A model generated the notes under the pieces. It had not been told where the DNA came from, did no database searches, and saw only the letters and a program-made list of their open reading frames with translations. Shown here piece by piece: positions 16,641 through 25,448 of a stretch of 64,000 nucleotides of DNA (positions are counted from its first letter, which is position 1; the number at the start of each line of letters is the position of its first letter). This DNA comes from Deltaproteobacteria bacterium (GTDB taxonomy: Bacteria; Myxococcota_A; Polyangia; Nannocystales; Nannocystaceae), in NCBI GenBank assembly GCA_016709225.1, contig JADJEE010000012.1:2957501-3021500 (forward strand), written 5' to 3'. The translations under genes and the position numbers were made by a program.

Positions 16641-17560
16641 TGGCGGACACGCCGGACGCCGAACGCGATACCGTGGCGGGGGAGAACGCTGTGACGCCCG
16701 AATCGCAAGCCCCGGCCGCCGATGCCACCGCGGGGTCGCTCGCGCAGGGGCTGCTGCACCGCGCGCGCCGCGACGACGACGACCCCGCGAAGCGTTGGGC
16801 CTACCGGCCGCTGGTGCTGCTCGTGATGTCGCTCGCGGTGGGCTACCACGCGCTCGTGCTGCTCGTGCACAACCTACCCGGCAAGGGGCTGTCCCGCGAC
16901 CTGCACACCTTCTTCAACGAGAAGCTGCAGGCGTCGAACTACATGCGGGCGACCGGCAACACCCAGAGCTGGGCCATGTTCGCGCCCAACCCTCACCGCA
17001 GCAACATGTTCATGAAGGTGCTGGTGAAGGACAAGGACGGCGAGGTCTGGGACATGGCCCACGACATGTACGGCCGCCGCGAGTACCCGTATCTGTTCTA
17101 CTCGCGCATGGGCAAGATCAACCGGCGGTTGATCGAAGAGAAGGGCTATCGCCGGCACTACGCCGCGTGGGTCTGCCGCGACTGGGAGATGACCCACGAC
17201 GGCGAGTCCCCCGACGAGATCCAGTTCGTGAAGATGTGGACGCAGGTGCCGCCGCCACAGAAGGTCTACCCCTACATGGGCTACGACCCCATGAAGCTGC
17301 ACCTGAACCAGCGCGAGGAAGAGAGCATCCGCTGCTCGACCTCGTACCACGGCCAGCTGCCCAACGAGATCCGCGAGCGGCTCGAACTGCCGCCGGCGAA
17401 CACGGGTCGCTTCCGCGATGTCAGCGTCCGCACCTGGTGGGATCTGCAGCAGGCCAAGCAGCGGCAAGCCGAGCGTGACGAACGCATGGAACGCGCGCGA
17501 GCCGACGACGACGCCAGCGTGCCCGAGGCGGTCGGCGAGGTCGAAGGAGCGAAGGAGTGA
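16640..17560 (+). CDS. soluble partner of HTTM protein (stand-alone C-terminal-type domain)
   Basis: This is a 306-residue protein with an N-terminal membrane anchor (about 55-75: RPLVLLVMSLAVGYHALVLL) and a large soluble part. It contains TQSWAMFAPNPHRSNMFMK, the same motif found at the end of the preceding fused protein, and a matching stretch, VCRDWEMTHDGESPDEIQF. A charged tail closes the protein. The start overlaps the previous stop and its stop overlaps the next ATG, both as TGATG, which indicates translational coupling. It appears to be the split form of the C-terminal domain seen fused upstream, so it probably pairs with the HTTM protein encoded next. The biochemical role is unknown. 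Confidence 0.65.
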   Translation: MADTPDAERDTVAGENAVTPESQAPAADATAGSLAQGLLHRARRDDDDPAKRWAYRPLVLLVMSLAVGYHALVLLVHNLPGKGLSRDLHTFFNEKLQASNYMRATGNTQSWAMFAPNPHRSNMFMKVLVKDKDGEVWDMAHDMYGRREYPYLFYSRMGKINRRLIEEKGYRRHYAAWVCRDWEMTHDGESPDEIQFVKMWTQVPPPQKVYPYMGYDPMKLHLNQREEESIRCSTSYHGQLPNEIRERLELPPANTGRFRDVSVRTWWDLQQAKQRQAERDERMERARADDDASVPEAVGEVEGAKE

Positions 17561-19338
17561 TGCTCGGCACGATCATCGCCCTGCTCGACGACAAGGACGT
17601 CGACGTCAGCGCCCACCTCGGCCAGGCGACCTCGCTGTCGCTGGCCGCGATCGCGCTCGTCATCGCATTCTTCGTGGTGCGCCCCGAGCTGTGGAAGCGC
17701 ATGTTGTTCGACCGGCTCGATCCGCGGCCGGCCGCCGTCATGCGCATCGCCTTCGGCTTGGTGGTGCTGTGGACCTTCTCCGATCTGGCCCGTGATGCCC
17801 GCTTCTTGTTCACGGACGAGGGCATGTGGCTGACCAAGATGGCCCGCAAGAACTACGGCGGGAAGATGACCACGCTGTGGGATCCCGAGCACGGGTTCCA
17901 GCACTGGTGGGACATCTTCCCGGCGATCTGGGGGAAGTTCACGATCCTCCACGTCCGCTCCGATCCGCAGTTCGTCTACGGCCTCTACGCCCTGATGCTG
18001 CTGTCGATCACGACCATGACGCTGGGCATCTGGACCCGCACGAGCACCGTGTTGTCGTGGATCCTGGTCGAGCAGATCTATCGCTACAGTCCGCTCTTCT
18101 ACACCGGCGGCGACACCGTGGTGCGGGTGTTCCTGTTCCTCGGCATGTTCTGCCGGTGGGGCGAGGCCTACTCGATCGACGCGTGGCGTCGGCATCGCAA
18201 GCTGATCCTGGGCGGCGCGAGCGAGCTGCCCGCGCTGCGACGGATCCCGGCGTGGCCGCAGCGCCTGATGATGCTGCAGCTGGCGATCATCTACAGCGCG
18301 ACCGGCCTGCTCAAGAGCGGCGGCACGTGGATCGACGGCACCGCGCTCTACTTCTCGCTGTGCCTCGACCACTTCTATCGCTTCCCCCAGCAGATCTACG
18401 TCGCGACGTTCATGCAGTTCATCGGCGTGCTGCCGGTGGTGACGGTGTTCGTGCGCTTCTGGGAGCTGCTGTTCCCGATGGTGCTCGTGGGCATGGCGGT
18501 CAACTGCTTCGAGCGCGAGCGGCGTGACGGCAGCTGGCCGAGCGCACCCGCGTGGCGTCGGTGGAGTTCGTATGCGCTGATCACCGCGGCGTTTGCCTGC
18601 GGCGCACCGATCGCGGGCTGGGGCGCCTACTACTACATCCCGCCGCAGTACTTCCCGGTGGTGCCCCATGAGGCGTTCCCGGTGTTCTTCGGCGCGGCGT
18701 CGGCACTCGTCTGTGTGCTGTGCGTGGCGGTCTACTTCACCGTTCGCAACCGACCGATCGCCTCGAAGGTGGTCTTCCACTGGTTGTTGGGGCGACGCAC
18801 GTGGCTCATCTGGGGCTTCTTGATGCACATCGGCATCGACCTCGGCATGAACGTCGGCACCTTCGCCGAGGTCATGATGGCGGCCTACTTCGCGTGGCCG
18901 TCGGGCGACGAGGTCGGTCGCGCGTTCCGCTACGTGATGTCGCGGCCGGCGTCGCCCGGTGAGCACGGACGCCCCCGTCGCAAGCGACGCTGGGCCGCAG
19001 CCCTGCTGGCGCCCATCGATCGCCTGCGTTGGCGCAAGCCTGGCCGCGCGTACGTCGTCCACCACAACCCCGACGAGACCAGCGTGCGGCATGCCGCGCT
19101 GCTGCGGCTGTGGGACCTCGGCGAGCGGCTGCAGTTCGTCGCCGACGAGGGCGTGTCATCCCGCAAGCTCGAGATCGAGATCGAGGGCGAGCGCGGGCGG
19201 TACGTCGGCGCGGCCGCCGGGTCGATGCTGCTGCGCATCTTCCCCGGGCTGTGGTGGCTCCGGCCGGTGCGCCGCATCCCGGTGTTGGGCACCGCCGCCG
19301 GTGCGCTCGCGGTCGTGATACTCCGGCAGCGGCCGTGA
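17560..19338 (+). CDS. HTTM (vitamin K gamma-carboxylase-like) membrane protein
   Basis: This is a 592-residue multi-helix membrane protein starting at the ATG that overlaps the previous stop (GAAGGAG Shine-Dalgarno just upstream). HTTM features include DPRPAAVMRIAFGLVVLW, YSPLFYTGGDTVVRVFLFLG, MMLQLAIIYSATGLLKSGG, WIDGTALYFSLCLDHFYRF and a later LMHIGIDLGMNVG. It parallels the first ~640 residues of the 13944-16640 product but lacks the MFAPNP domain, which the previous gene supplies. The C-terminal ~110 residues are soluble (YVVHHNPDETSVRHAALLRL). Relatives of gamma-carboxylase may act on membrane-embedded or secreted substrates; no activity can be assigned. Confidence 0.7.
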   Translation: MLGTIIALLDDKDVDVSAHLGQATSLSLAAIALVIAFFVVRPELWKRMLFDRLDPRPAAVMRIAFGLVVLWTFSDLARDARFLFTDEGMWLTKMARKNYGGKMTTLWDPEHGFQHWWDIFPAIWGKFTILHVRSDPQFVYGLYALMLLSITTMTLGIWTRTSTVLSWILVEQIYRYSPLFYTGGDTVVRVFLFLGMFCRWGEAYSIDAWRRHRKLILGGASELPALRRIPAWPQRLMMLQLAIIYSATGLLKSGGTWIDGTALYFSLCLDHFYRFPQQIYVATFMQFIGVLPVVTVFVRFWELLFPMVLVGMAVNCFERERRDGSWPSAPAWRRWSSYALITAAFACGAPIAGWGAYYYIPPQYFPVVPHEAFPVFFGAASALVCVLCVAVYFTVRNRPIASKVVFHWLLGRRTWLIWGFLMHIGIDLGMNVGTFAEVMMAAYFAWPSGDEVGRAFRYVMSRPASPGEHGRPRRKRRWAAALLAPIDRLRWRKPGRAYVVHHNPDETSVRHAALLRLWDLGERLQFVADEGVSSRKLEIEIEGERGRYVGAAAGSMLLRIFPGLWWLRPVRRIPVLGTAAGALAVVILRQRP

Positions 19339-20930
19339 GCGATCGTAGCGCCGTCGACCTGCAGGTGCACCCCGACGCATTGCTCGATGCGGCGGTGCTG
19401 CGCCGTGAGGCCGCACGGGCCGCGAAGCTGCGCGAGTCGGAGGTGCGCGAGGTGGTGGTGCTGCGCAAGGCCATCGACGCGCGCCACGGCAAGGTCCGGC
19501 TGCAGCTGCGGGTCGCAATCGTGTGCCACGGCGATCCGCCGCGGGCGGTCGAGCTCGACAGCCCCGCGCTGCCGAACGTCCACGGCGAGCCCGAAGTGAT
19601 CATCGTGGGTGCGGGCCCGGCGGGCATGTTCTGCGCGTGGGCGCTGACTCGACTCGGCATTGCCTCGGTGGTGCTCGAGCGCGGCAAGCCGGTGCGGGCG
19701 CGCCGACACGATCTCGCAGCGTTGACGCAGCGCGGCGTCGTCGATCCCGACAGCAACTACTGCTTCGGCGAGGGTGGCGCGGGTACGTTCTCGGACGGCA
19801 AGCTGTACACGCGGGCCGACAAGCGCGGTGAGGTCGCGGCGATCCTGCGCGCGCTGGTGCGCTGGGGCGCGCCGCCGGAGATCGTCGTCGACGCGCGGCC
19901 GCACATCGGCACCAACCGCTTGCCGGCGGTCATCGGCGCGATGCGGGCCGAGCTCGAGGACGCGGGGGTTCGCTTCTGCTTCGAGCACCGCGCGGCGGCG
20001 CTGCGGCAGCGCGGCGGTGCGGTCGTCGGCCTCACGCTTGGTGATGGCACTGCCCTCGATGCGCGCGCGGTGGTGTTGGCGCCCGGTCACTCGGCGCGCG
20101 ATGTCCAGCAGTTCTGCGCCGAAGCCGGCGTCGTGCTCGAGTTCAAGCCGTTCGCGCTCGGTGTGCGCGTCGAGCATCCCCAGCCGCTCATCGATCGCCT
20201 GCAGTACGGGGCATTGGCGGGTCATCCCGCGCTCGGGTCGGCGTCGTACCGCTTGGTCGAGCGCGCTGGTGCCGTGGGCGTGTTCTCGTTCTGCATGTGT
20301 CCCGGCGGCTTCATCGTGCCGGCCGCGACCGCGCCGGGCGAGCAGGTCGTCAATGGCTGGAGTCCATCGTCGCGTCGCGGCCGCTACGCCAACAGCGGCT
20401 TCGTGGTCGAGGTCGGTGCGGAGACCCTCGTCGCGCACGGACTCTCGCCGGCGGATCCGCTGGCGGGCGTGGAGCTGCAGCGTCGACTCGAGCAGCGCGC
20501 GTTCGTGGCCGGCGGCGGCGGCTTCGTGGCGCCGGCGCAGCGCATCGACGACTTCGTGGCCAAGCGGGCATCCCGCGAGCTGCCCCGCTGCAGCTACCCA
20601 CGCGGGGTCGTGCCGGTCGAGCTCGACGCGGTGCTCGGCGAGCTCGCTCGGCCGCTGCGCGAGGCGATGGCGCGGGTGGGCTCGCGCATGCGCGGCTTCG
20701 CCGGCGGCGAGGGCATCGCGGTCGCACTCGAGAGCCGCACCAGCTGCCCGGTTCGCATCGTGCGCGATGCCGAGGGCCAGTCGCCCCGGCATCGCGGCCT
20801 GTATCCCTGCGCCGAGGGGGCCGGCTACGCCGGCGGCATCATGAGCGCGGCGCTCGATGGCGTGCGCACGGCGGTCGCCATCGCGACCCAGCTGGGTCGC
20901 GATGTGACGGTGCTCGGCAACCTCGTGTAG
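19335..20930 (+). CDS. FAD-dependent dehydrogenase (COG2509-like)
   Basis: This is a 531-residue flavoprotein starting at a GTG that overlaps the previous stop (GTGA). The N-terminal ~85 residues form a small domain (LRKAIDARHGKVRLQLRVAI) that precedes the Rossmann fold in this family. The dinucleotide site is VIIVGAGPAGMFCAWALTR followed by VVLERG. NYCFGEGGAGTFSDGKLYTR is the hallmark of the uncharacterised dehydrogenases I know as COG2509. The C-terminus carries a second FAD-binding segment, YPCAEGAGYAGGIMSAALDG. The substrate is unknown. Its coupling to the HTTM genes suggests that it supplies or recycles a redox cofactor for them, by analogy with vitamin K cycling; that is inference. Confidence 0.75.
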   Translation: MSDRSAVDLQVHPDALLDAAVLRREAARAAKLRESEVREVVVLRKAIDARHGKVRLQLRVAIVCHGDPPRAVELDSPALPNVHGEPEVIIVGAGPAGMFCAWALTRLGIASVVLERGKPVRARRHDLAALTQRGVVDPDSNYCFGEGGAGTFSDGKLYTRADKRGEVAAILRALVRWGAPPEIVVDARPHIGTNRLPAVIGAMRAELEDAGVRFCFEHRAAALRQRGGAVVGLTLGDGTALDARAVVLAPGHSARDVQQFCAEAGVVLEFKPFALGVRVEHPQPLIDRLQYGALAGHPALGSASYRLVERAGAVGVFSFCMCPGGFIVPAATAPGEQVVNGWSPSSRRGRYANSGFVVEVGAETLVAHGLSPADPLAGVELQRRLEQRAFVAGGGGFVAPAQRIDDFVAKRASRELPRCSYPRGVVPVELDAVLGELARPLREAMARVGSRMRGFAGGEGIAVALESRTSCPVRIVRDAEGQSPRHRGLYPCAEGAGYAGGIMSAALDGVRTAVAIATQLGRDVTVLGNLV

Positions 20931-20940
20931 CGGCGGCCGC

Positions 20941-21588
20941 TCAGCTCGCGCCGAGATCGTACACGTGCCGGATGCGCTCCAGCTTGGCGTCGAAATCGAT
21001 GTCGAGGTCCTTGAGCAAGCCGGTCGCGAGGTCGACCACGCAGCCGTGGACGATCGGGTAGCCCCTGGCGAGGTACGTGCGCTGCACCGCCGCGGTCTTG
21101 ATGACGTTGACGCACTGCTCTTCGACGTTGAGCTCGATGAGCCGACGGTAGCGCGCGCTCTCGTCGGAGATTGCCGACAGCTCGTCGTGGTGCATGCGGT
21201 AGACGTCGCGGATGTTGCGGAGCCAGGGGTTCAGCAGGCCGAGGTCACGCGGCTGCATCGCCGCCCGCACGCCGCCGCACTCGTAGTGACCGCAGACGAT
21301 GATGTGCTTGACGCCGAGGTGGCTCACGGCGAACTCGATGACGCTCAGCACGTTCAAGTCGCTGTTGGACACCACGTTGGCGATGTTGCGGTGGACGAAC
21401 ACCTGCCCCGGCTCGGCGCCCATCAGCTCCTCGGCGGTCACGCGGCTGTCGGAACAGCCGATGTACAGCACCTCGGGGGCCTGTCCCTGCGCAAGCCGCT
21501 CGAAGTAGTCGTCGCCGACCTCGAGCTTGCGTCGCACCCAGTCGCGGTTGTTCTCGAACAGCCGTTGGTAGAATTCGTCGCTGCTCAC
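20941..21588 (-). CDS. can: beta-class carbonic anhydrase
   Basis: This is a 215-residue beta carbonic anhydrase, interconverting CO2 and bicarbonate in the cytoplasm. Zinc ligands and catalytic residues are in place: Cys45-Ser-Asp47-Ser-Arg49 (GCSDSR), then His101 and Cys104 in CGHYECGGV. VFVHRNIANVV and VIEFAVSHLGVKHIIVCGHY are classic for the Can/CynT branch, and the length is normal. The GTG at 21588 is chosen because GGGAGAG lies just upstream; extending to 21693 would add about 35 residues that look unrelated. The gene converges with the FAD dehydrogenase, leaving a 10-base gap. Confidence 0.9.
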   Translation of the reverse strand: MSSDEFYQRLFENNRDWVRRKLEVGDDYFERLAQGQAPEVLYIGCSDSRVTAEELMGAEPGQVFVHRNIANVVSNSDLNVLSVIEFAVSHLGVKHIIVCGHYECGGVRAAMQPRDLGLLNPWLRNIRDVYRMHHDELSAISDESARYRRLIELNVEEQCVNVIKTAAVQRTYLARGYPIVHGCVVDLATGLLKDLDIDFDAKLERIRHVYDLGAS

Positions 21589-21640
21589 CCAAGCTCTCCC
21601 GTCATCGGCCGCCGAGGGTACTTCAACTTTGCTGCCGTCG

Positions 21641-24577
21641 TCAGCCGGCGGGATGCGTCGCGAGCCAAGCATCGAGCTTGGCGGCAAAGTCACGGTGCTG
21701 CGCCGCAGGTGTCTCGCCGAGCAGCGAGCGCGCGCGCTCGGCCGCTGCGCGCGCGCGCTCGGGCTCGTGGTGCGCGTCGTAGGCCTTGGTGAGCGCCCAG
21801 CCGGTCGAGGCCCGACGCCAGGGATCGACGTGGGCCTGCTCGCGCAGCAGCAGTGCCTTCTCGAGCAGCGCGATGCCCTCTTCCAGCTGGCCAGGGTCGC
21901 CGGTCTGGATCAGCAGGTGCCCGAGGTTGTGCATGGTGTTGGCAGTGCCGGGGTGGCTGTCGCCGCTGACCTCGAGGCGCAGTGCCAAGGCCTGGCGGTA
22001 CAGCGTGATGGCGTCGTCACGTTGGCCCTTCTGGTCCAACACGTGCGCGAGGTTGTGCATCGCGAGCGCGACGTCCGGGTGGGTGTCGCCGTAGCGGCTG
22101 CGGTACATCGCGAGCGTGTGCTGGTAGGCGGCGATCGCGTCGTCGAGGCGCCCCTGTTGCAGCGCGACGCCGGCGAGGTTGCTGTCGATCGTGATGATCG
22201 TGGGGTTGTCCTCGGGCAGTCGCGCGACCGCGATCGCTCGCGCGTGCTCCAGGGCTTCGCGGCCGGCGTCGAGGTTGCCGCGCTGGATCTCGATCGCGCC
22301 CAGCGAGTTGTACATCTCGGCGGTGGTGCCGTGCGGCCACGGATACAGCTGCTCCTGCAGCGCGATGCCGATGCGCGCGTGCTCGACGGCCTCGTCGAAG
22401 CGGCCGAGGTGACTGACGACCGCCGCGATGTTGAGGTGGATGCGCGGCATCTGACGCGCCGCCTTGTCGCCGAGCATCTCCTCGGCGTGGGCGAGCACGT
22501 CGCGCTGCAACGCGAATGCGATCTCGTAGCGGCCGCGCACGCTCTCGACCACCGCGCGATGCGAACGCAGCGAGAGATCACGCGAAGGATCGTGCAGCCG
22601 GAACAGCGCCGCGTCCGCGCGCTCGCTGGCCTCGAGCGCGGGCTCGGGCCGCTCGTCGATCACCCCGAGCACGTTGACGAGCTCGGCCCACGCGTCCGCG
22701 GCGGCCTCGACATGTCCGCTGGCCTCGGCCGCCCACACCGCCTTTCGCAGTGCGTCCTCGGCGAGCTTGGCCTCCTTGCGCTGCGACCACACCCGTCCCA
22801 GCTCGAGCAGCGCGGGCGCCCGCACGGCATGATCGCCGTCGATCTCCGCGCGCGCGAGCACGGCCAGCGCGAGCGCGAGGGCCTCGTCGTGCCGTCCGGC
22901 GTAGCGCAGCGCTTCGCAGCGATCGAGCTCGGGGCCGAGCTGTAGCGCGAGGACGTGCGAGGCCACGGAGCCGTACACCGGTGCGATCGCGGCCAGTCGT
23001 GCGCCGTCGTTGCAGCTCTCGGGGTCTTCGACGCCGGCGAGCAGATCGAGCTCGAGCGCGTCGTCGGGCGGGAGCTCGCGCGCAACCGCGAGCGCCGCGC
23101 TCAGTTCCGATGCCCGGCGGTCGAAGCACCGCAGCTGTAACGTGCCGGTGGTGGCGTCGATGGTCTCGCCGCGGCACAGCGGCTCGCGGGCGGCGTACCA
23201 GCGCGTGATCCAGTCGTCGACGCGCCCGGCGGTGGCATCGAAGACGTCGGCGGGCAGGGCTGCCCAGTGCTCGCGCAGCGCGGCGCGACCGGGGTCACCC
23301 CAGGCCTGCTCGATGCCGCCGTCGCCGTCGCAGTGACGCACCGCGTTGGTGCGGCCCAGGGCCCAGCCGCCGGCCGCGACCGCGCCGATGCCGATCGCGA
23401 CCGCGCCGACCGAGATGCGATGTCGTGCGCGACGCGGCGTCTCGACCAACGCCTCGAGCAGCGCGTTCATGTCGGCGTAGCGCGCGTCGGCCTCGCGCGC
23501 GAGCGCGGGCATCAGCGCGCGGGTGAGCCAGCGGGGCACCTCGCGACCGGTGGGGATCGTGACCTTCGCTTCCGCGACCGCTGCGGCGAGCTCGGCCGGG
23601 GTCCGGCCGGCCCACGGTCGTTGGTCGAACAACGCCTCGAACAACGCGACCGCGAACGCGAACTGATCGGCCCGCGCGTCGACGATCTCGCCGCGCCACT
23701 GCTCGGGGGCCATGTACGCGGGCGTCCCGACCACCGTGCCGGTGCGCGTCAGCGAGGCGTGGGTTTGCCAGGGCGCCGCCGCGGGCATCGGTGCGGTGAC
23801 GTCGATCTGCCCCGACTCGTCGTGGCCGCGGTCGTCCTGCAGCTGCGCGAGGCCGAAGTCGGTCACGCACACGCGACCGTCACGGCCGACCAACACGTTG
23901 TGGGGCTTGAAGTCGCGATGGACGAGGCCACAGGCGTGGATCGCCGCCAGCCCGCGGCCGGCGGCGACGTACGCGTCGAGGATCTCGCGCCAGCTGCGAG
24001 CTTGCGTGCGCCGCCAGGCGTCGAGCGTGCTGCCATCGACGAACTCCGCGGCGATGAAGACCTGGCCGTCGCGCTCGCCGACGTCGTGCACCGCGACGAC
24101 GTTGGGGTGGACCACGCGGGCCATGATCTTGGCCTCACGATTCCAGCGCTTGGCCTCGCGGCGGCCGCCGGCCACACGCAGGAGCTTGAGCGCGATGCGT
24201 CGATCGAGCTCCGGATCGTAGGCGGCGTAGACCGTGCCGCCGGCACCGAAGCCGACGCACGCGCGGATCTCGTAGCGATCGGCGAAGCGCGAGCCGATGC
24301 GCGGGGGCTCGCGCCCGACCGAGGGCTCGTCACCGTCGCGCTGGGTCTGTGTGGCGTTCTCCGAGTGCAGCAGCGAGGGCGACGGTGCCGAGGCCTTGGC
24401 TGGGCGGTCGCTGAACGCACCGCCGAACAACGCCACCGTCTGCGCACAGCGGGCGCAGCGATCGATGTGCTGCTCGACCTGCTCCCGCACCTCGTCGCTC
24501 GCGTCCCCGGCGAGGAACTCGCCCAGCTGTTCTTCGCTCGGGCAGCCCGCGTGGGCGCTTGGAGAGGCGGCCGACAT
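21641..24577 (-). CDS. Ser/Thr protein kinase with zinc-finger N-terminus and TPR sensor
   Basis: This is a 978-residue transmembrane Hanks-type kinase. Residues 12-48 form an anti-sigma-like zf-HC2 zinc finger (H37-x3-C41-x2-C44). The kinase domain spans about 100-380 with GFGAGGTVYAAYD, Lys131 in IALKLL, HRDFKPHN (Asp222), DFGLA (Asp240) and AYMAPEQW, so it should be active. A membrane helix lies at about 388-408. The rest is a long helical region with TPR motifs (for example LGAIEIQRGNLDAGREALEH, AMHNLAHVLDQKGQRDDAI). Kinase plus TPR is a common myxobacterial signalling layout. The gene is divergent from an ECF sigma factor gene 235 bases away. The zinc finger, usually found in anti-sigma factors, hints that the kinase itself may touch that sigma factor. 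Confidence 0.85.
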   Translation of the reverse strand: MSAASPSAHAGCPSEEQLGEFLAGDASDEVREQVEQHIDRCARCAQTVALFGGAFSDRPAKASAPSPSLLHSENATQTQRDGDEPSVGREPPRIGSRFADRYEIRACVGFGAGGTVYAAYDPELDRRIALKLLRVAGGRREAKRWNREAKIMARVVHPNVVAVHDVGERDGQVFIAAEFVDGSTLDAWRRTQARSWREILDAYVAAGRGLAAIHACGLVHRDFKPHNVLVGRDGRVCVTDFGLAQLQDDRGHDESGQIDVTAPMPAAAPWQTHASLTRTGTVVGTPAYMAPEQWRGEIVDARADQFAFAVALFEALFDQRPWAGRTPAELAAAVAEAKVTIPTGREVPRWLTRALMPALAREADARYADMNALLEALVETPRRARHRISVGAVAIGIGAVAAGGWALGRTNAVRHCDGDGGIEQAWGDPGRAALREHWAALPADVFDATAGRVDDWITRWYAAREPLCRGETIDATTGTLQLRCFDRRASELSAALAVARELPPDDALELDLLAGVEDPESCNDGARLAAIAPVYGSVASHVLALQLGPELDRCEALRYAGRHDEALALALAVLARAEIDGDHAVRAPALLELGRVWSQRKEAKLAEDALRKAVWAAEASGHVEAAADAWAELVNVLGVIDERPEPALEASERADAALFRLHDPSRDLSLRSHRAVVESVRGRYEIAFALQRDVLAHAEEMLGDKAARQMPRIHLNIAAVVSHLGRFDEAVEHARIGIALQEQLYPWPHGTTAEMYNSLGAIEIQRGNLDAGREALEHARAIAVARLPEDNPTIITIDSNLAGVALQQGRLDDAIAAYQHTLAMYRSRYGDTHPDVALAMHNLAHVLDQKGQRDDAITLYRQALALRLEVSGDSHPGTANTMHNLGHLLIQTGDPGQLEEGIALLEKALLLREQAHVDPWRRASTGWALTKAYDAHHEPERARAAAERARSLLGETPAAQHRDFAAKLDAWLATHPAG

Positions 24578-24812
24578 CGCGCGCGAATCGTGCCGGACCA
24601 GTCTATCAGGGCGGCGCAGGGGAGGCGCTTGCCGTAGGAGCGACGGCGCGGCTGTGCCGTGGGTGCCCACGTGTGCGCAGCGCCGCCGCGGGCGGGAATT
24701 CGCAGGGATTCCGCGGGCGCTCGGGCTCTGCCACGATGTTCCGTCCTCGCGTGTGCGGCCCCACGTAATCGGCGGGTCGCTCGCGCGACCCAATGCGAGA
24801 GGTCGACCAGGC
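24578..24812. promoter_or_regulatory. divergent intergenic region, kinase / sigma factor
   Basis: This 235-base gap must hold promoters for both divergent transcripts. I could not identify a convincing -35/-10 pair or operator by eye. Confidence 0.3.
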
Positions 24813-25448
24813 GTGCCGCGCATCCACACCGAGCCCCAGCCCATTGCGCATCGTCGCCCCGCCGGCGACGAGGTGGTGGCGTTGGTCGAGTCGGCGCGGG
24901 CAGGTCGCACGGACGCGTGGGCGCGGCTGTACCAGCTCTTCTTCGAGCCAGTGTTCCGCCACGTCCGTTACCTCGCCGGCGAGCGGGCTGCGGTCGAGGA
25001 CCTGGTGCAGGAGGTCTTCGCGCGCGCGTTGGTGTCGCTGCGGGACTTCGATCAACGTTCGTCGTTCTCGACGTGGCTGCACGGCATCGCGGTCAACGTC
25101 GTGCGCAACCACTGGCGGTCGCAGTCGAGCACGCAGACCGCCCACGATCGTCTGCGGGCGATCAATACCGTGCGCGAGGCGGCGCCGGTCGTCGATGTCG
25201 ATCGCGCCCACCTCGCCCGCGAGCGAGCGCGCGTGGTCTATGCACTGCTCGCCGACATGCCCGAGCACCTGCGCGAAGCCTTCGTGCTGCGCGACCTCGA
25301 GGGGCTCGCGCCCGCCGAGGCCGCCGCACAGCTCGGCATCTCGCCCGGCAACCTCGCGGTGCGGGCCACTCGCGCGCGCCAGCGACTGCGCGCCGAGCTC
25401 GAGCGCCTCGGCTGGCTCACGCCGATGCCGGAGGAGGGCGCGTCATGA
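24813..25448 (+). CDS. ECF RNA polymerase sigma factor
   Basis: This is a 211-residue sigma-70 family factor of the extracytoplasmic function type. Region 2 covers about residues 30-100 (ARLYQLFFEPVFRHVRYLAG, AVEDLVQEVFARALVSL, SFSTWLHGIAVNVVRNHW). Region 4 covers about 140-200 (LLADMPEHLREAFVLRDLEG, then AEAAAQLGISPGNLAVRATR) with a helix-turn-helix. The linker between them is short, as usual in this class. GTG 24813 is chosen from the start of family similarity; upstream in-frame codons overlap the divergent promoter region. The stop overlaps the next ATG (ATGA), so it is coupled to the putative anti-sigma/TPR gene. Confidence 0.85.
   Translation: MPRIHTEPQPIAHRRPAGDEVVALVESARAGRTDAWARLYQLFFEPVFRHVRYLAGERAAVEDLVQEVFARALVSLRDFDQRSSFSTWLHGIAVNVVRNHWRSQSSTQTAHDRLRAINTVREAAPVVDVDRAHLARERARVVYALLADMPEHLREAFVLRDLEGLAPAEAAAQLGISPGNLAVRATRARQRLRAELERLGWLTPMPEEGAS

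Noticed and set aside
13938..19092. Two long minus-strand frames opposite the HTTM operon
   Set aside because: Their translations are His/Gln/Arg/Ala-rich with no motifs, while the plus strand has coherent membrane proteins with coupled start and stop codons.
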